Shown here: positions 55,534-63,634 of the stretch, piece by piece
Position numbering within the stretch: the stretch's first letter is position 1
Layout of the letters: the number at the start of each line of letters is the position of its first letter
Notes under the pieces: model-generated
Databases searched by the model: none
The model's input: only the letters and a program-made list of their open reading frames with translations
What the model was told of the DNA's origin: nothing
Translations under genes and position numbers: made by a program
NCBI RefSeq assembly: GCF_902506205.1
Contig: NZ_LR732816.1
Coordinates: 1,151,849-1,215,848 of the forward strand
Origin: Brevundimonas sp. G8
GTDB taxonomy: Bacteria > Pseudomonadota > Alphaproteobacteria > Caulobacterales > Caulobacteraceae
DNA length: 64,000 bases
Reading direction: 5' to 3'

Positions 55534-55959
55534 CTAAAGCGGCGAGATCGACACGCGCATGAAGACCGGCGCCTGGACGTCCGTCAGCGCTGCATTGGTC
55601 AGCCGCCAATTGACGGTGCGTACGCGGGGCTGGTTCGAAAACAGTTGCAACTGGCCCGACGGGTCCACCGTGTCCTGCTCCGCCCCATGCGACAGCAGGC
55701 CGCCTGTGACGTTCAGCAGTCGCACATCCATACGATAGCCCGGGGTGTTGCAGACCTCGCGCACCATGCCGAGCTCGACCACGCCGTCGCGCATGAACAA
55801 GGCAGCGTCGCCGACCTCGGACTGCACCCGGCAAAAGGGCTGCACCACGGCGACGAGGCGGAAACCAACACTGGCGTCGGCGGCGGACGCCGCGCTGGGC
55901 AGGGCAAGCACAGCACCCAGGGATGCGGTTGCACAAGCGGCGGTCTTGAAAACGTTCAC
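55534..55959 (-). CDS. Extra convergent pilin-like secreted protein
   Basis: 141 residues. Signal peptide ending ASA (about residue 26), then ADASVGFRLVAVVQPFCRVQSE with a conserved cysteine (partner in VCNTPGY), and a short end VFMRVSISPL similar to the last strand of the pilus subunits. It is smaller than the others and on the opposite strand, sharing the terminator. It may be a separately regulated subunit or an anti-assembly factor; not proven. Confidence 0.72.
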   Translation of the reverse strand: MNVFKTAACATASLGAVLALPSAASAADASVGFRLVAVVQPFCRVQSEVGDAALFMRDGVVELGMVREVCNTPGYRMDVRLLNVTGGLLSHGAEQDTVDPSGQLQLFSNQPRVRTVNWRLTNAALTDVQAPVFMRVSISPL

Positions 55960-56259
55960 GGGAATTCTCCCTCCGGTTCATCCCGACAATCGTCGCTGCA
56001 GGTAAAAATCACGCGTAGGGACATGCTTTACCGATGCTGAGCAGACAGCGTTTCCAGCTATTTAAGAACTGAAAATCGTCGACGGCTGGCGACGTGCAAG
56101 ATCGACAGGCACACGCGTGGCCGTCCTTATGCCTGAACAATCAAAAAGCGTTGGCTTCTGACCGTCGGATGGATTGCTTAACGCGGGTGCGTAGCAATCG
56201 TCGGAAGACGGGTTGTGCGGACGGTATTTCCGCAGCGTTTTCAACGATGATTGGAAAAA
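55960..56259. other. Intergenic region between pilin-like gene and tRNA
   Basis: 300 bp without a convincing gene; it contains the promoter of the leftward pilin-like gene and is AT-richer in places. I see no integrase site duplication of the tRNA. Confidence 0.6.
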
Positions 56260-56336
56260 TGGCGCACCCGGAGCGATTCGAACGCCCGACCCCCAGATTC
56301 GTAGTCTGGTGCTCTATCCAGCTGAGCTACGGGTGC
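56260..56336 (-). tRNA. tRNA-Arg (anticodon ACG), CCA encoded
   Basis: 77 nt on the minus strand. Acceptor stem GCACCCG / CGGGTGC, D-arm GCTCAGCTGGATAGAGC, anticodon loop CTACGAA with ACG (read as ICG, for CGU/CGC/CGA), T-arm GTTCGAATC, G discriminator base and encoded CCA (56260-56262). Confidence 0.95.
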
Positions 56337-56481
56337 GGCTGCCTTGCGGCGAGGGCGGGTCTTTAGCTCGGGGATTGGGCGGACGCAAGCGGGGGAATGC
56401 AGTTTTGCGCAGATAGAGCGGTTGGCGCGGCGCGCGGGACGGATTAGGCCTTTGGGACGCTCTCGCCTCTCCGGATAGTCC

Positions 56482-58224
56482 ATGCGCTCGTTTCGTCGTC
56501 AGATCGCCGCCCTGCTCGTGCCCGTCGTCCTGGCGGGGTGTCAGACGACAGGGATGCAAGCGGCGGCACCCCAAGGCATAGCGGGCGCTCCGGCTTCGTC
56601 GTCGGCGTCGTCCTCGGCTCGGGGGCCGTTCGTGACGGCGGCCAATCCGCTGGCGGTCGAGGCGGGAATGAAGGTGTTGCGGCGCGGCGGCGCGGCGGTG
56701 GATGCGGCGGTGGCGATCCAGGCGGTGCTGGGGCTGGTGGAGCCGCAATCGTCGGGCCTGGGCGGCGGCGCCTTCATGATGAGCTATGACGCCGGGACCG
56801 GGACGGTGACGGCCTATGACGGGCGCGAGACGGCGCCGGCGTCGGCGACGCCCGAGCTGTTCTATGAGGACGGCAAGCCCCTGGCCTTCATCGACGCGGT
56901 CCTGTCGGGGCGTTCGACGGGCGCGCCGGGCGCGGTGGCCATGCTGGCCATGGCGCAGAAGGATCACGGCAAGCTGGCGTGGCGCGACCTGTTCGGGGAC
57001 GCCGAGCGGTTGGCGCGCGACGGGTTCACGGTCAGCCCGCGTCTGGCCGGCATGATCAACGGGCGCTTTCCCCAGGCGCGGACGCGCTGGGCGACCGCCT
57101 ATTTCACCAAGCCGGACGGGACGCGGTATCAGGCAGGCGACACGCTGAAGAACCCCGCCTATGCCGACACGGTCGTGCGGTTGGCGCAGGAGGGGCCGGG
57201 CGTCGTCTATGGCGGCTCCATCGGGCATGAGATCGCCGACGCGGTGCGCGAAGGGCCGCGTCCCGGCGGTCTGACCGAGGCGGACATCGCCGGCTATCGG
57301 CCGCTTCGCCGTGACGCTATTTGCCGCCCGTATCAGGCCTATGTGATCTGCGTGCCGCCGCCGCCGTCCAGCGGGGTGGCCCTGTTGCAGTTCCTGGCCA
57401 TGGCCGAGAAGACGCCGGATCTGGACAAGGGGGCCGCGAGCCCCGAGGCCTGGGTCGCGTTCGGGCGGTTGCAGCGGCTGATGTATGCCGACCGGGACCG
57501 TTATGTGGGCGACAACGACTTCGTCGGCGTGCCTATCGCCGGCCTGCTGGATCCCGACTATGTCGCCGCCCGCGCGGCGCTTGCGCCCCAGGTGGATGGA
57601 CCTGTGGAGGCGGGTGCGCCGACGGGGTCGCCGCCGCGCGGGATCGACCAGACAGCCGAGCCGGGCGGGACCTCGCACATGGTCGTGGTCGACGCCTGGG
57701 GCAATGCGGTCAGCATGACGACGACGGTTGAGAGCATCTTCGGCAACGGTCGGATGGTCGGCGGCTTCTTCCTGAACAATCAGCTGACAGACTTCTCGTT
57801 CACGCCGCGTGAGGACGACCACCCGGCCGCCAATGCGGTGGCGGCGGGCAAGCGGCCACGGTCGTCGATGACGCCGGTGCTGATCCTGGATCGGCAGGGC
57901 CGTCTGGTCGGGGCCATCGGGTCGCCGGGCGGGTCCAGCATCCTGGCCTATGTGGCCAAGGCGCTGGTCGGGACGATGGATTGGGGCCTGTCGATGCAGG
58001 ACGCAATCGCCCTGCCCAATCTGGTGGTGCGGGGCGACATGGTCGGCGCCGATACCGACATGATCGCGCCAGAGATCCGCGACGCCCTGGGCGCGGCGGG
58101 CATGCGGCTTCAGCCCAACGCCACCGAGACCTCGGGACTTCATGGGGCGATCTGGCGCGACGGTCGATGGGATGCGGGGGCGGATCCGCGTCGCGAAGGG
58201 GTGGCGGTATCAGAGGTTCGCTAG
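56482..58224 (+). CDS. ggt: Gamma-glutamyltransferase (lipoprotein form)
   Basis: 580 residues. Lipobox LAGC near residue 19, so the precursor is tethered in the envelope. GGT core: GLVEPQSSGLGGGAFM, APGAVAMLAM, PPPPSSGVALLQFL, and the autocleavage/nucleophile threonine T397 in PGGTSHMVVVD, followed by SMTTTVESIFGNGRMVGGFFLNNQLTDF-type substrate loop and SSMTPVLILD. It splits glutathione and other gamma-glutamyl compounds in the periplasm. Neighbours do not form an operon. Confidence 0.95.
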   Translation: MRSFRRQIAALLVPVVLAGCQTTGMQAAAPQGIAGAPASSSASSSARGPFVTAANPLAVEAGMKVLRRGGAAVDAAVAIQAVLGLVEPQSSGLGGGAFMMSYDAGTGTVTAYDGRETAPASATPELFYEDGKPLAFIDAVLSGRSTGAPGAVAMLAMAQKDHGKLAWRDLFGDAERLARDGFTVSPRLAGMINGRFPQARTRWATAYFTKPDGTRYQAGDTLKNPAYADTVVRLAQEGPGVVYGGSIGHEIADAVREGPRPGGLTEADIAGYRPLRRDAICRPYQAYVICVPPPPSSGVALLQFLAMAEKTPDLDKGAASPEAWVAFGRLQRLMYADRDRYVGDNDFVGVPIAGLLDPDYVAARAALAPQVDGPVEAGAPTGSPPRGIDQTAEPGGTSHMVVVDAWGNAVSMTTTVESIFGNGRMVGGFFLNNQLTDFSFTPREDDHPAANAVAAGKRPRSSMTPVLILDRQGRLVGAIGSPGGSSILAYVAKALVGTMDWGLSMQDAIALPNLVVRGDMVGADTDMIAPEIRDALGAAGMRLQPNATETSGLHGAIWRDGRWDAGADPRREGVAVSEVR

Positions 58225-58228
58225 AGGC

Positions 58229-59092
58229 TCAGCGGCCGGGGCGGATCGACAGCTGGAAGGCCAGCAGGCCCTCGCTGACGTCGGTATCGAGGCCGTTCAT
58301 GCCCCGCAGGCCCTTGCCGGCGTCGATCTCGCGATAGACGACGCCAAAGGAGGTCTGCATGTCGCCCTTGCGATAGGCCACGCCGATCGAGGCGTCTCCG
58401 AGGAAGCTGCCCTTGTCTTGGGTATAGCCTGAGCGGGTGTAGTCGCCGTCGCGCGTGCGGGCGAAGTTGTAGCCCACGGCGCGGCCTGAGCCTGCAGCAT
58501 ACAGATACCAGCGGGGCCTTTCGCCGAACCGTTCGCGGCCGTTGGGCGCCAGACGGTCCAGTCCCTCGCCGATCTTGAGGGTCACGCCGGCCTCGGCCGA
58601 GCGGCCCTCGCTGCCGACGCCCAGGCCGGCATGGGGCGTCAGGCTGACTTCCAGACCCGAAGCCGTATGGCCGCGCGCGGCCCGGAAGCCGCGCACATAG
58701 CGCAGGTCATAGGCGTCTGGGTCCAGTTCAGCCCGGTCCACTGGAGTGACCGGCAACGGCGAGCCGTCGGCGCGACGAAGCCGCCCTGCGGTCTCCAGCG
58801 TGACGCGGTCGGTGAAGTCGGTGCGGTCGATCCAGACGTCGCGTCGGGTGGTGGCGGACAGGCCCGATCCGTCCTCGGGGCGGAAGGCGGTGGGGATTTC
58901 GATCTCTGGACCGAAACGGGCGTCGGGCGCGACACGGAAGGTGGTCTGGTCGGTCAGGCGGGCGGTCACGGCGCCCGCAGCGTCCGGCGCAGCGTCGAAG
59001 GCGTTGGGGGCCCAGGTCTGCGCACAGGCGGCGTTGGCGCAGGCTGTCGCCAATACGCCGGTCGCTCCAATCATGCAGGCCTTCAAACGCAT
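58229..59092 (-). CDS. LpxR/DUF2219-like outer-membrane beta-barrel protein
   Basis: 287 residues. Signal peptide ending ACAQ (about residue 25). Repeated amphipathic strands; the segment YLYAAGSGRAVGYNFARTRDG..., GDASIGVAYRKGDMQTSFGVVYREI resembles the LpxR (lipid A 3'-O-deacylase) family pattern of GRAVxxNxF then LGDxxxGVxxR, with a terminal strand LLAFQLSIRPGR. The catalytic residues of LpxR cannot be verified by eye. ATG at 59092 used. Convergent with ggt. Confidence 0.55.
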   Translation of the reverse strand: MRLKACMIGATGVLATACANAACAQTWAPNAFDAAPDAAGAVTARLTDQTTFRVAPDARFGPEIEIPTAFRPEDGSGLSATTRRDVWIDRTDFTDRVTLETAGRLRRADGSPLPVTPVDRAELDPDAYDLRYVRGFRAARGHTASGLEVSLTPHAGLGVGSEGRSAEAGVTLKIGEGLDRLAPNGRERFGERPRWYLYAAGSGRAVGYNFARTRDGDYTRSGYTQDKGSFLGDASIGVAYRKGDMQTSFGVVYREIDAGKGLRGMNGLDTDVSEGLLAFQLSIRPGR

Positions 59093-59212
59093 CCGGTCTC
59101 CCCACCGATCCGCTGAACTCACACTGCAACCACCCGGCGCAGGAGTCCAACAGGTTTTCGACATGGTTTCGTCGCTTTTCAACGAGGACGACCGGCGAGG
59201 GTTCCCAAATGC

Positions 59213-59240
59213 AAAAGGGCCCCGCTGTCGCGGAGCCCTT
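59213..59240 (-). terminator. Intrinsic terminator after nrdA
   Basis: Minus-strand stem AAGGGCTCCGC / GCGGGGCCCTT (one wobble) with a GACA loop (59215-59240), followed by TTGCATTT. It lies 22 bp after the nrdA stop. Confidence 0.82.
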
Positions 59241-59261
59241 CGAGGTCTTCAGTGCTGAGGC

Positions 59262-61151
59262 CTATTGGCAGGCCAGGCACTCGTCGTAATCGGTCTTGGG
59301 CATGGAGAAGAGATCGGGCTGGTTCGGATCCAGAACCGCCTCGACCTTGTCCTCGGCGCCGGCGAAGGCCGCGCGCTGCACCGACTTGGAGCGCAGATAA
59401 TACAGCGACTTCACGCCACGTTCCCAGGCGGACCAGTGCAGCATGTGCAGATCCCACTTGTTGACGTCGCCGGGGATGAACAGGTTCAGCGACTGGGCCT
59501 GGCAGATTTCCGGCGCACGGTCGGCGGCCAGTTCGACCACCCAGCGCTGGTCCAGTTCGAAGGCGGTCTTGAAGATGCCCTTCTCGTCCTCGTTCAGGGC
59601 CTCGATGTGCTGGACCGAGCCTTCCTGTTCCAGGATCGAGTTCCAGACGGCCTCGGTATTGATCCCCTTCTCGTCGAGCAGGCGCTCCAGATAGGGGTTC
59701 TTGACCGCGAACGAGCCCGACAGGGTCTTGTGGGTATAGATGTTGGCCGGGATCGGCTCGATGCCGGCGGACGTGCCGCCGCAGATGATCGAGATCGAGG
59801 CGGTCGGGGCGATGGCCAGCTTGTGGCTGAACCGCTCCATGACGCCGCGTTCTTCGGCGTCCAGGCAAGGGCCCTTCTCTTCGGCCAGCAGGCGGCTGGC
59901 CTTGTCGGCCTCGCGACGCAGATGCTTGAACAGGCGCATGTTCCACGACTTGGCCATGGCGCTTTCGAAGGCGACGCCCTGACCCTGCAGGAAGGAGTGG
60001 AAGCCCATGAGGCCGAGGCCCACCGAACGCTCGCGCTTGGCCGAATAGACGGCGGCGGCCATGGCGGGCGGGGCGCGGCGGATGAAGTCTTCCAGGACGT
60101 TGTCCAGGAAGCGCATCAGGTCCTCGACGAAGCGCGGCTCCTCGCGCCATTCCAGGAAGGTCTCGGCGTTGACCGAGGACAGGCAGCAGACGGCGGTCCG
60201 GTCCACGCCCAGGTGGTCACGGCCGGTGTGCAGCATGATCTCGGCGCACAGGTTGGACTGTTTGACCTTCAGGCCCAGGTCGCGCTGGTGCGGCGCCATC
60301 TGGCGGTTCACCGTGTCGGAGAAGATCATATAGGGCTCGCCGGTCTGCATCCGGATGTCGAGCAGCTTGGTCCACAGCGAACGGGCGTCGACGGTCTTCA
60401 TGACCTCGCCGTTCTTGGGCGACTTCAGATCAAACGTGGCGCCGGCCTTCACCGCCTCCATGAACTCGTCAGTGATGTTGATGCCGTGGTGCAGGTTCAG
60501 GGACTTGCGATTGAAGTCGCCCGAGGGTTTGCGGATTTCGAGGAACTCCTCGATCTCGGGGTGGTGGATGTCGAGATAGACGGCGGCCGAGCCGCGACGC
60601 AGCGAGCCCTGCGAAATCGCCAGGGTCAGGCTGTCCATCACGCGGATGAAGGGGATGATGCCCGAGGTCTTGCCCGCGCCCTTCACCTTTTCGCCGATGG
60701 AGCGCACGCCGCCCCAGTAGGTGCCGATGCCGCCGCCGTTCGAGGCCAGCGAGACGTTCTCGTTCCACACGTTCTGGATGCCGTCCAGGCTGTCGCTGAC
60801 GGCGTTGAGGAAGCAGGAGATGGGCAGGCCGCGATCCGCGCCGCCGTTCGACAGGACAGGCGTCGCCGGCATGAACCACAGGCGGCTCATATAGTCATAG
60901 AGGCGCTGAGCGTGTTCGGGATCGTCCGAGAAGGCGGTCGAGACGCGGGCGAACATGTCCTGATAGCTTTCGCCGGCCAGCAGGTAGCGGTCCTCCAGGG
61001 TCTTCTTGCCGAAATCGGTCAGCAGGGCGTCGCGCGACCGGTCCACCTGGACCGATTTCACCACCGTCAGGTGGGGGCGTTCAGGCGTCTGCGTTCCCGC
61101 AACACCTTGGAATTCCGTCGTCTTCAATGCCTCGCCGCCAGCCATGGTCAT
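59262..61151 (-). CDS. nrdA: Class Ia ribonucleoside-diphosphate reductase, alpha subunit
   Basis: 629 residues. Reduces ribonucleoside diphosphates to deoxy forms. Key elements: PISCFLNAVSDSL (one redox cysteine), KQSNLCAEIMLHTGRD (active-site Asn, Cys, Glu), TAVCCLSSVN (second redox cysteine), PTASISIICG, and the C-terminal DECLACQ swinging-arm cysteine pair. No N-terminal ATP-cone is visible, in keeping with its short length, so dATP inhibition by that route is absent. No nrdB is in the window. Two NrdR-like boxes precede it. ATG at 61151 (a second at 61145). Confidence 0.95.
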   Translation of the reverse strand: MTMAGGEALKTTEFQGVAGTQTPERPHLTVVKSVQVDRSRDALLTDFGKKTLEDRYLLAGESYQDMFARVSTAFSDDPEHAQRLYDYMSRLWFMPATPVLSNGGADRGLPISCFLNAVSDSLDGIQNVWNENVSLASNGGGIGTYWGGVRSIGEKVKGAGKTSGIIPFIRVMDSLTLAISQGSLRRGSAAVYLDIHHPEIEEFLEIRKPSGDFNRKSLNLHHGINITDEFMEAVKAGATFDLKSPKNGEVMKTVDARSLWTKLLDIRMQTGEPYMIFSDTVNRQMAPHQRDLGLKVKQSNLCAEIMLHTGRDHLGVDRTAVCCLSSVNAETFLEWREEPRFVEDLMRFLDNVLEDFIRRAPPAMAAAVYSAKRERSVGLGLMGFHSFLQGQGVAFESAMAKSWNMRLFKHLRREADKASRLLAEEKGPCLDAEERGVMERFSHKLAIAPTASISIICGGTSAGIEPIPANIYTHKTLSGSFAVKNPYLERLLDEKGINTEAVWNSILEQEGSVQHIEALNEDEKGIFKTAFELDQRWVVELAADRAPEICQAQSLNLFIPGDVNKWDLHMLHWSAWERGVKSLYYLRSKSVQRAAFAGAEDKVEAVLDPNQPDLFSMPKTDYDECLACQ

Positions 61152-61194
61152 CCGCGTCCTGAACAGAAAAAGCCTAGAGCCACCTGCGCCGTAA

Positions 61195-61241
61195 CCACAT
61201 CATCTTGTGGCCTCTGCGCTCCCCGAGCCCACATATAGGGC
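61195..61241. promoter_or_regulatory. Pair of NrdR-box-like sites upstream of nrdA
   Basis: Box 1: CCACATCATCTTGTGG (61195-61210), symmetric arms CCACA/TGTGG. Box 2: AGCCCACATATAGGGC (61226-61241), arms GCCC/GGGC around ATAT. Their centres are 31 bp apart, the spacing expected for paired NrdR boxes (acaCwAtATaTwGtgt). Located 44-90 bp upstream of the nrdA ATG. Confidence 0.6.
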
Positions 61242-61425
61242 GCATATGCCTAATGACCCGTCAACGGGCTTGACGGACACTTAGTGGGCGAATCGCTTGG
61301 ACAAGTCGCGCAGGCCTGGGGAAAAGCCAGTGCGCAAGCCAGCACGGCCCCTTTACGTTCACGCGACAGCACGATCACGAACGCGTGATCGGAACATTGA
61401 CCGAGCTTGGCCGTTTGGGCCGTCC

Positions 61426-62214
61426 ATGACCCAATCCCTGACCTTGGCCGATATCCGTTCCTTTTTGATACGCGTCCTGACGGTCGCCCGCACGGAGATC
61501 GCGGCGCTGGGCGCCTTGCTGGTCCTAGCCCTGTCGGTGTCGATCTTCGCCGAGGTGACCGAGGACCTGGGCAGCGGCGACACCCAGGTGTTCGACCGTC
61601 ATGTCCTTGCGCTGATGCGTCCCTATGCCGACGACCCCGGACGACCCTGGGGCCCGTGGTGGCTGAAGGAGGCGGCGGCGGACATCACTTCGCTAGGCGG
61701 CATATCGGTGCTGGGCCTGTTCGCTTTGATCGTGATCGTCTTCCTGCTGAGCCAGAGGAAATGGCTGTCGTCCCTGCTGCTGATCCTGGCGCTGGCCGGA
61801 GGCGTGGTGCTGAGCGAGGGTCTGAAGGCCGTGTTCGAGCGCGAGCGGCCGCCCGTCGCCATGCAGGCGGTCGAGACGATCAACGCCAGCTTCCCCTCGG
61901 GCCACGCCCTGCTGTCGACGGTCTTCTATCTGAGCGTCGCCGTCATGCTGACGCGCGCCTTTCCCAAGCGGCGGTTCAAGATCTTCGTTCTGGGCGTCGG
62001 CATGCTGATGGCCCTGCTGGTCGGACTGACGCGCATCTATCTGGGCGCCCACTGGGCCTCGGACGTATTCGCGGGCTGGGCCGTCGGCGCCGCCTGGGCC
62101 ATGGTCCTCTGGCTGGTCGCCTATGGTGTGGAACGGCTGCAGAAACGCCACCACGCGACGTTGCAGGACCAACCGGCGGCCGATCTCCCGGAAGAAGGCC
62201 CGACCAAAGTCTAG
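61426..62214 (+). CDS. PAP2-superfamily phosphatase, canonical motifs
   Basis: 262 residues, about six helices. Motif 1 KAVFERERPPV, motif 2 SFPSGHALLS, motif 3 RIYLGAHWASDVFAG with catalytic histidine and aspartate: the full set for phosphatidic-acid, undecaprenyl-diphosphate or related lipid phosphatases. ATG at 61426 (Met-Thr-Gln) preferred to longer in-frame readings without a family-like start. It differs from the first PAP2 gene (10320) in having the normal PSGH motif. Confidence 0.9.
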   Translation: MTQSLTLADIRSFLIRVLTVARTEIAALGALLVLALSVSIFAEVTEDLGSGDTQVFDRHVLALMRPYADDPGRPWGPWWLKEAAADITSLGGISVLGLFALIVIVFLLSQRKWLSSLLLILALAGGVVLSEGLKAVFERERPPVAMQAVETINASFPSGHALLSTVFYLSVAVMLTRAFPKRRFKIFVLGVGMLMALLVGLTRIYLGAHWASDVFAGWAVGAAWAMVLWLVAYGVERLQKRHHATLQDQPAADLPEEGPTKV

Positions 62215-62270
62215 GCCCGCCGTCCGGGTGGCGACGCGCTAGTCTGGCTGGACGCCGCGAGAGATAAGCC

Positions 62271-63590
62271 ATGGACCACGCCGCCCTCTACGCCGAACGC
62301 CTGAAGACCCCGGATCAGGCCGCCGCCCTGATCCGCTCGGGCGCCAAGGTCGCCATGGGCCTGGGCGTGTCCCAGCCGCCCGCCTTGCTGAAGGCTCTGG
62401 CCGAGCGGGCGGAGCGGGAGGAGGTCGAGGATGTGAACCTCTACTATCTGCTCTCAACCGCCATCGCGGGCGAGACGGTGCTGCGCTACGAGCTGATGGA
62501 CCGGATCCGGCCCTGGAGCCTGTTCCACAGCGCCATCGAACGGCGTCTGGAACAGCGGGCCTACGAAGAGGGCCGGCCCAATCCCGTCCAGTTCATTCCT
62601 ACCGGCTTCCAGCAGTCGCCGCGCCTGCTGTGCGACGAGGTGAAGGTGGACACCCTGGTCTGCACCGTGTCGCCGATGGATGCGGACGGCTTCTTCTCGT
62701 TCGGGACCAACACCGACTATTCCAAGCCGGTGTCGCAGACGGCGCGGACCGTGATCGTCGAGGTCAATCCGCACATGCCGCGCGTGTTCGGCGACTGCAC
62801 CGTCCATGTGTCGAAGGTCGCCGGCATCGTCGAACACGCGGCCCCCCTGCTGGTCGTGCCGCGCGCCGAGCCTCAGCCGGCGGACTTGACCATCGGGCGG
62901 ATCATCGCCGGCCTGGTCGAGGACGGCGCCACGCTGCAAATGGGGATCGGCGCCCTGCCCAACGCCGTCTGCGACGCCCTGAAGGACCATCGCGACCTGG
63001 GCGTCCATACCGAGATGTTGACGCCCGGCCTGGTCGAACTGATGCAGGCCGGCGTCGCCAACCATGCCCGCAAGACCCTGCATCCCGGCGTGGGGGTGTT
63101 CGCCTTCTCGATGGGCGACCTCAACACCTATGAATTCCTGGACGGCAATCGCGGCATGGAGGCCCATCCGGTCTCCTATGTGAACGACCCGGCCGTGATC
63201 GCGCGCGATGCGAAGATGATCTCGGTCAACGCCACGCTTCAGGTCGATCTGACCGGCGCCTGCTGTTCGGAGTTCCTGAACGGGCGCCAGTTCACGGCCG
63301 CCGGCGGTCAGCTGGACTTCGTGCGCGGCGCCTACGGCTCCGAAGGCGGCAAGTCGATCATCGCCTGTCACGCCACGGCGGCGAAGGGGACGGCCTCGCG
63401 CATCGTGGCGCGGCTGGACGGGCCGGTCACCACGCCGCGCAATGACACGCACATCATCGCCACCGAACACGGCTGGACCAATCTGAAGGGCAAGTCGTCC
63501 AGCGAGCGCGCCCGCGTCCTGATCGCCCTGGCCGCGCCCGAGTTTCGCGACGGGCTGACGGCGGCGGCGCGCGAGCAGGGCCTGATCTGA
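62271..63590 (+). CDS. Acetyl-CoA hydrolase/CoA-transferase family protein
   Basis: 439 residues. Two CoA-transferase halves: N-terminal VAMGLGVSQPPALLKAL and FIPTGFQQSPRLL; C-terminal LQMGIGALPNAVCDALKDH, then HTEMLTPGLVELMQAG and FVRGAYGSEGGKSIIACHATA. The late TEHGWTNLKGKSSSERARVL fits the 4-hydroxybutyrate/propionyl-CoA:acetate transferase group. The group transfers CoA between short-chain acids; substrates are not fixed. 56 bp after the PAP2 gene. Confidence 0.88.
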   Translation: MDHAALYAERLKTPDQAAALIRSGAKVAMGLGVSQPPALLKALAERAEREEVEDVNLYYLLSTAIAGETVLRYELMDRIRPWSLFHSAIERRLEQRAYEEGRPNPVQFIPTGFQQSPRLLCDEVKVDTLVCTVSPMDADGFFSFGTNTDYSKPVSQTARTVIVEVNPHMPRVFGDCTVHVSKVAGIVEHAAPLLVVPRAEPQPADLTIGRIIAGLVEDGATLQMGIGALPNAVCDALKDHRDLGVHTEMLTPGLVELMQAGVANHARKTLHPGVGVFAFSMGDLNTYEFLDGNRGMEAHPVSYVNDPAVIARDAKMISVNATLQVDLTGACCSEFLNGRQFTAAGGQLDFVRGAYGSEGGKSIIACHATAAKGTASRIVARLDGPVTTPRNDTHIIATEHGWTNLKGKSSSERARVLIALAAPEFRDGLTAAAREQGLI

Positions 63591-63634
63591 CGTGACGGCT
63601 TGATCTTCGGCCGCCTGTCAGGACTTCTACGCCC

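Noticed and set aside
49810..56336. Genomic island inserted at the 3' end of tRNA-Arg
   Set aside because: The pilus cluster lies on the correct side of the tRNA, but I found no repeated tRNA 3' end at the other border and no integrase.
59265..61238. 657-codon frame opposite nrdA
   Set aside because: Shadow of nrdA, which has all catalytic motifs.
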